Shown here: positions 33,409 through 43,350 of the stretch, in pieces | Layout: every line of letters begins with the position of its first letter | Position numbering within the stretch: position 1 is the stretch's first letter | Assembly: GCA_025769875.1 (NCBI GenBank) | Contig: JAGFNK010000186.1 | Location: 1-64,000 of the forward strand | Direction: 5' to 3' | Source of the DNA: Russula earlei | Lineage: Eukaryota; Basidiomycota; Agaricomycetes; Russulales; Russulaceae | DNA: 64,000 bases | Notes under the pieces: model-generated | What the model saw: the letters and a program-made list of their open reading frames with translations, nothing else | What the model was told of the DNA's origin: nothing | The model's database searches: none | Position numbers and translations under genes: made by a program

Positions 33409-33620
33409 AGGAAAAACTGGTCCGGTCCATAGACACTGCTTAATTCTGTAGACACCATAGACACCATAGCACAACAACATACTATGTAGTGCTCTATAGC
33501 ATCATAGTAAGTCTATATTGCTCAATGTAGTTCCAGTAGTTTATGACTATATTTATGTAGGCACAGTAGATGAAACCAAGTCTACATATCACTATGTAGG
33601 ATGACTGAAATTATGGTTGT
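33409..33620. other. Unexplained AT-rich sequence at P1 breakpoint
   Basis: Begins right after the truncated integrase. It contains short repeats of the TAGACACCA and CTATGTAG type but no gene or recognisable transposon end. Confidence 0.35.
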
Positions 33621-33743
33621 CTATGGAGATGATCAGTTTACTACATTGCACTATGGAGACAATCAGTTGATTACATTGCACTATGGAGACAATTGTTCAT
33701 TACATTGCTCTATGGGACTATTGGTTATTATAATTATATTGCA
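33621..33743 (+). repeat. Tandem repeat, unit about 30 bp
   Basis: Four head-to-tail units beginning CTATGGAGA or CTATGGGA and ending TACATTGCA or a variant (33621-33650, 33651-33680, 33681-33709, 33710-33743). A partial fifth unit follows. Lengths are 30, 30, 29 and 34 bp. Confidence 0.7.
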
Positions 33744-35650
33744 CTATCGAGCCTTACTGATGGTGGCCATGCTACACTGCATATTGTCCTCTCCTCTCCT
33801 CCCCAACCCACTCTCCCCTTTCCCATCCTTCCTCTCTCCTTCTCCCCTGATGACACTGTTTTTCTTTCTCACCTCTCCTCTCCTGATGGGAGGCGGCCGC
33901 GCGTGCGAGTCAGTCAAAGTGGGGGTAAAAGGGTTTCTTGCTTGCTTGCTTTCTTTCTATTTCCTTCCTTTCTTGCCTTCGTCCTAGAGACGAAGGCTGG
34001 TTTTTATGTACATTGGGACTGGAGCTAGACTAAATGGTATCCTAGAATGAGGGTAGCTAAAGAGAGGTAAATGTATTCTGAGATAAATGGGTATGGACGC
34101 ATGTGATTGCGGCGTTGAGGCGACAGGTGTAACGAAGCTAGGCTTTGGAAGGGTATAGTAAAGGGGGCTGTAGCAACGAGTGGGCACTAGTTGGTGTGGC
34201 CAAAATGCCGTGAAGGGGTGGTTGGCCAGGTCTCGAGCATTGGGGACTTCTGCCTGATGAGGCAGTGGCAGGTGTGTGGGCGAGCATGCGCATGGGGGTG
34301 AGCGTGGGGGTATGCGTATGGCTGCGCGTGGGTGGTAGCGACATCGGAGGCAGAGGAGTGAGTGTGTGCATCGGAGGTGAGAGGCAGAGGGTGTGGTGTG
34401 CTTGCATGTGTGACGTGGTGGAGAGAGGGAGTTGTGGGGCACGTGTGTCAGGCGTTCAGCTGTTGACTTGTTGACTTGTTGACTTGTCTCTCGCGGTGGG
34501 TGTGGGTGATGCTTGGTCAGCATTGGCCAGTCCACCATGATCCACATCCAAGCCCACAACTCACCTTACAGTGCAAAGGAGAGGGGAGGGGAGAGAGCAC
34601 ATGGGGAACATGCAAGCGAGAGTGGTCATGCGTGAAAAATGCTGCTTGCTTGTTATGCAATGAGATGTTGTGATGGCAAGGCACACACGATGGACAGGAA
34701 TGGATAAGTCCAGTCCACTAAAACTCAACTCAGTGGTCAATAAAGGTGAAATATATATTGACCACTGAATTGACTCAGCTCAGATTACAAATTATTTTAA
34801 AACAATTGATTGATTTGTTGCCCTCTCCTCATGCATCGCATTATTGTAAATATGTCAACCCAAACAATTAGAACTTAGTCAAATGCTTAAGAGAGGGCAG
34901 CTCAGTTCCCAAGTTATGTAACCTAAGATGCAACATGAGTCGCCCCGAATCACCAGGGGGATCATATACACTTAATTTGCCCGATCAATTTAGCCTTAGC
35001 AGACTCGGATAAACTTAACACAATGGCGTATGTTAATACATGGATTTATATTGAATAAATTGAGACATAAAGTGCATCCACAAATATGACACCAAATTTT
35101 AAATAGGAACGGTCTACTCATTACATGGTGATAATCGGCCGATGGGGATCAATCGCACCTGATGGGGATCAATTGCCTTGATGACAGAGACTGACCACAC
35201 AGATTAAACTCAACGCGAAGATCTGGGCTTTACATTTTGTTACAATTTTACTCAAGCCAAATAATATAGTTAGCATTCTTATAATTGAATCTTGTTTGTA
35301 TTTTCCCACTAAGAACCAAGTCTGTGTTGAAGGCAGCGGGTGGCAGCTTGCTGAGTTTGCGAAAACACACACAAAAGAAGGGACAAAACAGGTCTCTTGT
35401 TCCGAGGCGTAACTAGAGTGTTTACATACGAGACGCGATCTATGAGAGAGGGGGATATTGGGGGATTGGGGAGACAGAAAGACGCGAGTTGGGAGTGCGA
35501 TACATGGATGTGGAACAAGACGAGCCAGAGCGATGAGCTGCAATGAAAGAGGGTCGAGAGCTGGCTGGGCAGTGGAGGTGGAACCGGTACGCAATGAAAG
35601 AGAGTCGAGAGCAATGGTGCAGGGCTGGAATGGGATGCCGCCTTACAGCG
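33744..35650. other. Non-coding region without recognisable gene
   Basis: 33980-34560 has a His/Pro/Ser-biased minus frame that looks like low complexity. 34730-34768 is a perfect 13-bp hairpin (TCAGTGGTCAATA and its complement, 13-base loop). 34800-35300 is AT-rich with no signals. 35552-35650 matches the flank of the FunK1 duplicate at 2407. Confidence 0.45.
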
Positions 35651-36888
35651 GGACACTGTGTGACGACGTACTAAAGAATTACCCTGGACAGCCTTGCGAG
35701 ACAGCCAACGAGCTATACCTGGAAAGTGAAGATCCTTTTGGTGGATATCATCCTCTACGCTTTTTGTTGAACGATAGACCCTTTGCTACAGAACTATCAT
35801 CATCTTTAGCCTTGTGCTTGCGGCAGCCCCTGCTGAACGTTGGATCATGACCAAGGATGTTCTTTGATAGGCTGCCATCATCGTCGGACCAATTTTTGGA
35901 TTCCAGGTTCCATGTTATGAGATTCAAGACCCATTCAGAAGAACAAAGCTTCTCGTGAGCATCCTTGACCTCCGTCCAGACATTCCTCTCTGCTTGAGGT
36001 TCGGGCATAATTGATTTTGGGTTAATATCATCATAGAAGGTTTTAAGAAGGGTGCGCAACTCTTCAATGATCTGGCGGCATGGTTCCGGGACAAAACCAA
36101 ATGAATCTGGGTGAAGTATTAGTTTGTGTAGGAAAGATAGCTTTCCATCACCGCCCCGGATAACACCATCTTCATCCACATCTCTGTATCCATCAAATAC
36201 GTGTTGCATATCTTGTGATTGGCCCTTGATCGCAGAATGTCGGCATTTCATGAGAATATAAATAAGAACCCAGTAAAAGGATTCGATATCATCTGAAATT
36301 TGATGAGATCAAGCGTGAGGGTGTAATAAAAGTCCTGTTGATATGAACTGCCATATACCCTGAACATGAAGTCAATTCGCCACGCATAGGGGATAAACAG
36401 ATCATACCGTGCGGGAGTGTTGTCTCTGCTGGGTCACATCCATCCTCTTGGACATGTCCCAGTCAATCAATAAACCTGATCGATCTGGGGCAATCAGAAT
36501 GTTTCCTGCACTCACATCCCGATGTAAAATTTTTGCTTTGTCATATGCGTCCATATAAGCTGTTCCAAATTGTCAAACAACAAACTTAAACGTAATGCCA
36601 ATCCTCACCGATCATAGCATCCCAAATGACCTGGCATAGCTCCCAAGTCGATCCGAACATACTCAGCGGCTGTCCAAGCGTGTTCAAGACAAGTCAGTAG
36701 TGGACATATCGTTTGACATGCAGTGTACCAGGACACCAAATACGTTTGCGTTCGCCATCTTTCACATAGTCTTGCATCCTTGTGCATTGTACGTCGAGTG
36801 AATGCTCCAGTGTTGACAGCACGTTGCCAGCTGGACCCAACTCCGGAATGAAACACACTTTTGCTTCTAGTAAATCACGATAAATATC
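35651..36888 (-). pseudogene. FunK1-like protein kinase fragment
   Basis: FunK1 is a fungal expansion of kinase-like proteins. On the minus strand, from 36888 downward, the order is a segment with DGERKRIWCPGTLH, then NTLGQPLSMFGS, and the catalytic loop ILHRDVSAGNILI with LLIDWDMSK (36530-36440, HRD and DWD intact). After probable introns comes a C-terminal part with SFGFVPEPCRQIIEELRTLL (near 36090) and EWVLNLIT (near 35930). Frames change at likely introns near 36600, 36410 and 36260. The N-terminal side is cut at 36888/36890 by an LTR M scrap, so it is probably not functional. A shorter copy lies at 2407-3273. Confidence 0.75.
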
Positions 36889-36889
36889 C

Positions 36890-36932
36890 CCTGCTCCTGA
36901 GTCCTTAGTGATCAGCAGTACGTGTCTTGACA
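36890..36932 (+). repeat. LTR M terminal scrap (43 bp)
   Basis: CCTGCTCCTGAGTCC...CTTGACA, identical to the last 43 bases of LTR M at 2364-2406. It joins the FunK1 fragment directly to the broken RNase H of P2, so it marks an insertion followed by a deletion or recombination. Confidence 0.85.
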
Positions 36933-38800
36933 GTAGGTGTCGCCAGTGTTTCAAGGCTCGCACCATGGCTAAGAACTCTTTGTCCCATATGTCGTAGTTC
37001 TTCTCTGCTTGTTTCAAGGCTGCTGAGAAGTAACCTATTGGCCTCCTCTTTCCTTGTTCGTCCTTCTGGAATAATACTGCTCCAATGGCATAATTGGACG
37101 CGTCTACTTCCAGTTCAAAGGGTCGCTCCTCATCAGGATGGAGCAGGACAGGGTCAGAAGATACTATCTGGATAAGTCATTCCAGAGCATCTTTGCATTC
37201 TTGGGTCCATTCAAATGGCACCCCTTTCTTTGTCAAGGCAATAATGGGTCAAGCAATCTGACTGAATCCTCGAATGAAAGCCCTATTGTAACTGAGGACT
37301 CCCATGACTTTGCGCACTTCGTGTATGTCCTTGATTTCCCGAGGCCAGTCCATGATTCCTCGGACTTTGGAGGCCTCAATCTTCATCTTCCCTTCATCTA
37401 TGTCCCATCCCAGCATGGTTAGTTTTCGCACCATGAACTGGCACTTCTGGGGTTTCAGGAAGTATGACTTCTTCTGCATCAGCGTGAGTAGTTTGTTGAC
37501 ACATTGCTCATGGATTTCTAGTTGTTCAGGACTGTCCCCCATGGCAATTCCAAAGTCATCCAGATAGTTGACCGTGTATTCTGCCCATCAGTCCAGCCAG
37601 TCACCAAAGTCTCTTCTCATCAGCCTAGTAAAGAAGGCTGGTGTGTTCTTGAGCCCAAAATACATGACGTTGGGCAGGTAGGTTCCATATGGCGTCTTGA
37701 AGGCTGCCTTCCAGCGATCTCCTTCTGCCAGTCACACATTATTGTATCCCCATCGTATATCGAATTTGGAGAAGACCTTTTTCCCTCGGAGTCTTTCCAC
37801 TTCTTGTTCCAGATGTGGTAAAGGTTCATTGTCTCGTCTGGTCCACTGATTTAGTTGTTGATAGTCTACAATGATCCTCTTCTCCTTGCTGTCCTTCTTG
37901 CCAATGAAGAACACTGGAGATGTGTAGCTGGATGGACCTGGAGTGATGTATCGCTTCTCTACTTCATCAGCTAGGAATTTCTTGAGGTATTCTCGCTCAT
38001 CTCATGTTAGGGGGTACACGTTTGCAGTTTAGTTCCTTTGGTGCATCAGGTAACAGCTCTATCTGCATGTCTGGTTCCCTTAATGGTGGGAACCTCTGGG
38101 ACTTCTCTTCTGAGAAGACATCTGCAAAGCGGTGGAATTGCTTTGGAACATTGGCAAGGGGATCCTCTCCTTCCTGTGGTTTAATCGACTGCTGGGCCCA
38201 CTTCTGAGCAATAGTCGTCTTTTGTAGGTAAATGGCTTCCCCTTTCTTCAATTGTCGGTTTTCATCTCTTGCTCGCTTTTGGAGTTTTGCGACATAGAGA
38301 TCCAGGTACTTGTATCGAGCAGTCTCAATCTGTACCATTCCTTCCATCAGCTGTCCTTTCTTCCAGTTGATGGTGGGGTCGAATTCATATAGGAAGGGAT
38401 ATCCCAGGATGACCCGATCCGTTCCTAAATCTGTGAGATAGAACCTTTGCAAGCTCTCCTTCTCCTTGTATCAGACGCGAAAGCCAGCAGTAATGGGTGA
38501 GTTCCCCTTGCTTATTCTGGGTTCCGTCGACATTTTCGTACTACCATGGGTTCATGTAGTTCTTGTTTCCCAATCTTCAGTCTTTTCCAAGCTGAGTGAT
38601 CGATGAAGTTCTCTGTTGCTCCACTGTCCAGTAGAGCAGATTCCTCGGCCGTTGTGTGTGCAGTGACGAAAGTGAACGGAATATTCATAGCATTCAGTCT
38701 TCTAATGTACACTTGCAACACACTATTCTTCCTAAGCCAGGCCGTCGACTTAGGTGTTCCTAAAAACCCTGTTCCATCAGTTCTTCCAACAAGTCCTCCT
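36933..38800 (-). pseudogene. Protease, RT and partial RNase H of P2
   Basis: Minus strand: protease loop ALLDSGATENFI (near 38620), VILGYPFLYEF (near 38400), RT with FIGKKDSKEKRIIVDYQQLN (near 37900), FSKFDIRWGYNNV and a YLDD region near 37560. The RNase H then stops after ALKHWRHLL at 36935. Frameshifts separate protease, linker and RT pieces, and isolated stops lie near 37990 and 37590. The arginine codons at positions that are TGA in P1 are visible here, for example in QKRARDENRQLKK. Confidence 0.88.
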
Positions 38801-38821
38801 TCTGTTTGGTGGACATCTTCT

Positions 38822-39292
38822 TTATGGACGCCGAGGAGGAGCTCTTGTTATAGGTAGGAGGAGGAGATGTAGATCGCCCGGAGACAGTGCTTTCATTTCC
38901 ACTGTCCCCTGAGTCGTCCTCCTTCTCTGTTTCCAGAGCTCGAGCTTTCCCTTTGTCCCTTGAGTTACTTGATTTCTTCTTGACTCTGTCCTTGTCAGGA
39001 CAGTTCCGGACTGATATGTCCTGCTTTCTTGCAGATGAAGCATTTCCCTTCTGCTAGCAGTTTCTTCTTTTCCTCTGTCAGAGGAGGACGTCGCTTGGTC
39101 CTTGCTGCATCAGTGGATACTGAGTCCACTTCCATTGCATTCGGATCTCTTTGGTTTCGCCTTTTCCCAACCTGTAGGGATTTCATGCGATTTTCCCTGG
39201 TGGTCAACGATCCACCTCCAGATCCAATATTGGCTTTCATGAGCTGGTCTCTGGCCTGTTCTTCCCTAGCAGCATTGATCCATGCTCGTAGA
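38822..39292 (-). pseudogene. Nucleocapsid part of P2 Gag
   Basis: Minus strand with a zinc-knuckle start (CFICKKAGHIS) near 39020-39050. A one-base insertion after HIS (GTCCGG against GCCGG in P1) throws the last cysteine out of frame. A frameshift near 39290 also separates it from the capsid part. Confidence 0.75.
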
Positions 39293-40654
39293 TCATTGAT
39301 GGCAGGTATAGTCTCTGACTGGTCGATTGTAGATTCGTCGCACCAGCCAGGTGATTAGGCCAGCCTTGTAGGCTTCTACTGCTCCTGGTGAATTCTGGTC
39401 CCATCCTGCTTTACTGAGCAGAACAAGGAACTTGCTGGTATAGTCATCCAGCGATGCTGCTTTAGACATGGACAATTGTTGTAGCTCCATGAAAGCATCT
39501 TCAGGCTCTGTGGTGTCTTTGAATTCTCTGAAGAAGTCATCCACAAATTCGGTCCAAAAGAGCATGTCAGTTGGATCTAGCTGCACTGGTGCATAAGGAG
39601 ACGGCGGGTCCCCATTTCTTTTTGCTTCTACCAGGTTCGTTTGATTGACCACCCATTCATGTACTTTCTCTCCTTTGATGTAGGTGAGAGCTAGGGCTAC
39701 TCGCTTCATTGGAATAGTCATGGTCGGGTTGTCGCTGTTGAGCAGATTCCATAGATTGAAATCCTGGACAAAGTACTTCGTCTTTTTCCTGTCTCCTTTG
39801 AAGACTTCAGGAGGGTCTCCTTTTAGAGATCCGTTGCCCCCATGGGGGCCTGGTGCCGGCTGAGGTGCCAGATTCGCCCCTGGTCCTACAGGAGGTGCTG
39901 CTGGTGGTCCCCCTGCTGGAGGGCCTCCTCCGGGTGGGCCTCCTCCTGGTACTGGTGGACCTCCAGGTCCGAAGGGGACTCCTCCACCTCCAGGTGGTCC
40001 TCCTGCTCCAGGTGGACCACCTCCAGGGTTTACTACGATGGTGGGCCCTGCTCTTCCACCTGCTGTCTGGGTGGCAATGGTGGCTGTCTGCGTTGCTGCA
40101 ATGGTAGCCATTTCGACTGATTCTTCTGGCTCTTCAACGATTGTTGGTTCAATGGGCGAGACGTGTACTGTCTGCTCTAGTCTTTCAGCTAGCTCCAATA
40201 CTTCTGGTGCTTCTGCTTTCTGATCTGTAGTCGGAGGGTCCGACTGTTCTGTTTCTCCACTTGATGACTTTTGTATCAATGGAGCTGGGTCGTCTACTAC
40301 TGGGCTTCTGGGTTCCCAATGAGTAGTATAAGGATCTGTCTTGGTTCCTAAACCTAGGACCTTATATTCGTCGATGTCTTCGTCCTCTCCTGCGTAGGGA
40401 CGTCCTTTGTGGTAATCAACAAAGTACCACTGATCGTTGATGTATTCACAAGGAAGGTAGCTTCCTTTGTATCGGACCTCGTATCTGTTAGGCCCTTCCT
40501 GGTCTGCCCAACACCAGATGGCAGTTCCTTTGATTCCTGAGGGTAGATCGTCCCTCTCTCTAGCTTTGAACCAACCAAATTTGGTTCCTTGCTTTGATTT
40601 CTGGTTGAACTTTACGCGTATGCTATGTTCTCCTTCGATTTCCAGTTTGTCCAC
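39293..40654 (-). CDS. Gag (pre-capsid and capsid) of P2
   Basis: Open frame of about 453 codons, the longest in the window. Residues 1-85 form the pre-capsid module (FGWFKARERDDLPSG, AIWCWAD, CEYINDQWYFVDY). Residues about 110-200 are an acidic linker. Residues about 205-270 form a Gly/Pro-rich collagen-like stretch. The rest is the Ty3/Gypsy capsid (PEVFKGDRKKTKYF, LTYIKGEKVHEWV, SLDDYTSKFLVLL). The frame opens at GTG with no clear ATG, and upstream two stops separate it from the short 40690-40860 peptide. The downstream nucleocapsid is frameshifted, so Gag would be truncated. Confidence 0.75.
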   Translation of the reverse strand: MDKLEIEGEHSIRVKFNQKSKQGTKFGWFKARERDDLPSGIKGTAIWCWADQEGPNRYEVRYKGSYLPCEYINDQWYFVDYHKGRPYAGEDEDIDEYKVLGLGTKTDPYTTHWEPRSPVVDDPAPLIQKSSSGETEQSDPPTTDQKAEAPEVLELAERLEQTVHVSPIEPTIVEEPEESVEMATIAATQTATIATQTAGGRAGPTIVVNPGGGPPGAGGPPGGGGVPFGPGGPPVPGGGPPGGGPPAGGPPAAPPVGPGANLAPQPAPGPHGGNGSLKGDPPEVFKGDRKKTKYFVQDFNLWNLLNSDNPTMTIPMKRVALALTYIKGEKVHEWVVNQTNLVEAKRNGDPPSPYAPVQLDPTDMLFWTEFVDDFFREFKDTTEPEDAFMELQQLSMSKAASLDDYTSKFLVLLSKAGWDQNSPGAVEAYKAGLITWLVRRIYNRPVRDYTCHQ

Positions 40655-40940
40655 TTGCCACTGCCTTTCCTAGGGAGTCGGGACTTGTCTGCCCTCTTAC
40701 CACTGTCTATGCCAATGACAGTAGGGGTCTTTACAGAAGTATGTGTGTGTCCAACCGTGCTGCTCGTCGAGAGTCACGTAGTACACCTTCTTCTTGTCAT
40801 GGAGAGGTCTGTATAGATTCTCCCCCTTGACTACTTCAGCGTAGGTTGCTGACCGTATGATGACTAGATCCTAGTCTTTAGGCTTCCTGCCTATTTCTGG
40901 TTCGCTTTCACAGTGATGTCTGTGATAGAAGCTCGACTTA
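40655..40940 (-). other. P2 leader with short upstream peptide
   Basis: Between LTR and Gag. The minus strand 40860-40690 encodes the same peptide as P1 21135-21301 (EVVKGENLYRPLHDKKKVYY, FCKDPYCHWHRQW) and ends at the same TAA. It contains the empty site TCCCGACT for the hAT-like insertion. Confidence 0.6.
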
Positions 40941-41528
40941 TGTTAAGGCTCCAAAGTGCCTTAAATAAGATCAATGGTCGCGTCTATAAACGCGTCCTAC
41001 CAATGCAGATATGCTTGAGTCAAGCAAGCAATACTCGTGGAGGGAAGGAGTGTTAGATCCTTCTAGAGTATGACAACAAGATGAGAGGGGCTCTGCAGAC
41101 GGGGTAGGAGTCAACTGTTTGGGATTGGCAAACTAAGTCGAGCTTAAGGCTCAACTGTTTCTACTGGAGGCTTTATATAGCCCTACAGGGATAAGGTTCA
41201 TACTACTGTAGTACTGGTTGGTGCTATAGAAGCTAAAAGGCAGCTCATAGAAGCAAGGTTGCTTCTATGTAAACGATCTTGGTGCTGGAAGCATTAAGTG
41301 CTTCCCCAATCAAGGAATCGACGTACGTGGCGATACAGGAACATCTGGGACAGAAGCAATGCTACTCATTGCCTTTTCAGCACATCTTCTGAAAGATACG
41401 ATCAACGCGCTCCGAATGTGCTATTAAGGAACATAAACGATCAAGATCTGACGCACGCATAATGCAAATGGTGCAGTCCATAGTTCAGGCGCTCCGGCAT
41501 CTTCTGGACCCCAAACCACTCGGTAACA
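40941..41528 (-). repeat. 5' LTR of P2 (588 bp)
   Basis: + strand TGTTAAGGC...CTCGGTAACA. It has a TATATAG-type box mirrored near 41170 and many intact CpGs. Flank GTAAG at 41529-41533. The other flank is lost. Confidence 0.9.
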
Positions 41529-42498
41529 GTAAGGTTCTTGTGGTCTGTCCTTATTCTAACTGGTTTGTTGGCTCCTAGGAAGAATGGTTGTCCACTTTTA
41601 ATCCGAAAATTACTGCTGCTAGTTCTTTGTCGTGTGCATCGTAGTTCCTTTCTGCATCTAATAACGTTCTGGAATAATATGCGATTGGGTGTAAACCATC
41701 TTCATGTTCTTGGGATATGACTGCTCCTATGGCGAATCCCGACGTGTCGGTGTCTAGAGTGAACTGTTTTGTCCATTCTGGAGTGCAGAGTACTGGATAG
41801 GATACGCAAGTTTCTTTTAGAATTTGAAAGGCTTGATCCTCCTTTGTCGTCCATTCCCATTGTTTATTTTTCTTTGTTAAGTCGTTCAGTGGTCTGGCTT
41901 TTATGGAAAAGTTGGGTATGAAGTTTTGATAAAAGTTACAGAATCCCAGGAAACTTCTGACTTCTTTTAGCATGGAGGGTGTTGGCCAGTCTTTAATTCC
42001 TTTGACTTTGATGGGGTCCATAGTTATTTTTCCTTCTCCTATGATTACTCCGAGGTATTCCACTTTTCTTTTGTGGAATTGACACTTTTCTGGCTTGAGA
42101 TAGAGATCATGCTGTTTCAATTTTGATAGTATGTGGTTGACTTTGAGTGTGTGTTCTGTTTCATCATTTTTTGTGGCAATGATGATGTCGTCCATATAGA
42201 TTTTCAACCATCCTTGTGCAAGCTCTTCTAGAAAAATGTTGTCCATCATGGTCTGAAAGGTAGCTGGGGAATTTGTTAGTCCAAAGAACATTACTGTGGG
42301 TTCGAACAGCCCATCACTGGTCTTGAAGGCTGCTTTCCATTCGTCTCCTTCTTTGATCCGAATGTTGTTGTAGCCCCATCTAATGTCGAATTTAGTAAAG
42401 AGTTCTTTTCCTGCTAAGGCGTGAATAAGTTCTGGGATTAGGGGCAGTGGATATACATTGGGTATTGTCCATTTGTTTAGATTCCTATAGTCTTGTAC
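41529..42498 (-). pseudogene. Reverse transcriptase and RNase H start of Q1
   Basis: The minus strand is open from just below the stop at 42499 to 41575. RT signatures are FTKFDIRWGYNNIRI, VMFFGLTNSPATFQ and the catalytic YMDD in LKIYMDDIIIAT (near 42190), followed by PEKCQFHKRKVEYLGV and SFLGFCNFYQNFI. The RNase H start is LDTDTSGFAIGAVIS and ERNYDAHDKELAAVI. This is one of the best-preserved RT domains here. It is separated from the protease frame by one TGA where Q3 has a tryptophan codon. Confidence 0.9.
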
Positions 42499-42501
42499 CG
42501 G

Positions 42502-43350
42502 TCAAAATTTGCCATATTTCTTTTTTATAAGGAAGAATCCACTGGCATATGGCGAGTTAGATCTTCTTATTCGTTTGAGTTGTAAGTTTTGTTTGAGGAA
42601 TTTCCCCTGTTCTTCCTTTTCTTTAGGTGAAAGGGGATATACTCTGCAGTTGATTGTTGTCGGAGTGTCTGATTTTAGGTCGATGGCATGATCCCATTTC
42701 CTTGGTCCAGGGAATCTTTCTGATTCTTGTTCCATAAATACTTGTCCATATTGGTGGTATTGAAGGGGGACTATTTCTTGCCAGGTTTTTGGTTTATCCT
42801 GTATCTGTGATTCTGCTAGTTGTTGCGCTATGGTGGTTTTACGTATTTGGGTCTGTAGCCATAGTTCATCGCCTTCTTCCCAGTCTATTAATACCTTGAT
42901 CCATGCTGGAGTTTCTTGGTCCCCTTTGAGGGTGACTCTCCCCATAATGGTTCCTTTGGACCAATTTATTCTTGGGTTAGTCGATTCCAAGAATGGATAT
43001 CCTAGGATGATATTGTCTTGTCCTATGTCTGCAACCAGAAATTGGTGTATGTGTTTTTGTCCCAGTAATTTTAGTTCTAGTTGGATGGTTTGGGTGATTT
43101 TCCCTAGGCGGTTAAGCCTTCCGTCGACATTTTTGACATTTCTGGTTGGGATTAATTTTCTGGTTTGTAGACGTAATTCCTTCGTTAATTTGGGAGATAT
43201 GAAGCATTCAGTAGCTCTGCTGTCTATCAGGGCTTTCTTTTCGTCTTTGTTTGATCCAATGTAAATAGTAGTCATCACTGATATTGACTTTCTTTGGGAC
43301 TTGTACATGGGATCGATACCTAAAGCTCGAGCAATCGCTGTTATGCTCAA
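42502..43350 (-). pseudogene. Protease and RT N-terminus of Q1
   Basis: A 282-codon open frame. The active-site loop reads ALIDSRATECFIS, with arginine in place of the glycine of DSGAT, again explainable by AGCGGA to AGCAGA. IILGYPFLEST follows. The RT N-terminal region includes YPLSPKEKEEQGKFL and SPYASGFFLIKKK. The frame ends at a TGA (42499-42501), where Q3 has tryptophan. The protease should be inactive. Confidence 0.85.

Larger units (their letters stand above)
36933..41528 (-). mobile_element. Ty3/Gypsy element P2, 3' truncated
   Basis: Inverted sibling of P1, with 5' LTR at 40941-41528, Gag, protease, RT and part of RNase H. It ends at about 36933 against an LTR M scrap. It lies inside Q1 (flank GTAAG at 41529). 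It retains many CpG sites and arginine codons lost in P1 but has several frameshifts. Confidence 0.9.

Noticed and set aside
36694..37017. Apparent RNase H / FunK1 fusion protein (minus)
   Set aside because: The frame crosses a 43-bp LTR scrap joining two broken genes. A coincidental fusion, not a gene.
40694..40724. A 31-bp GTAAG..CTAG segment in the P-family leader as a mini-intron
   Set aside because: Removing it would put the downstream Gag out of frame, and 31 bp is very short for an intron. I treat the two in-frame stops as real.
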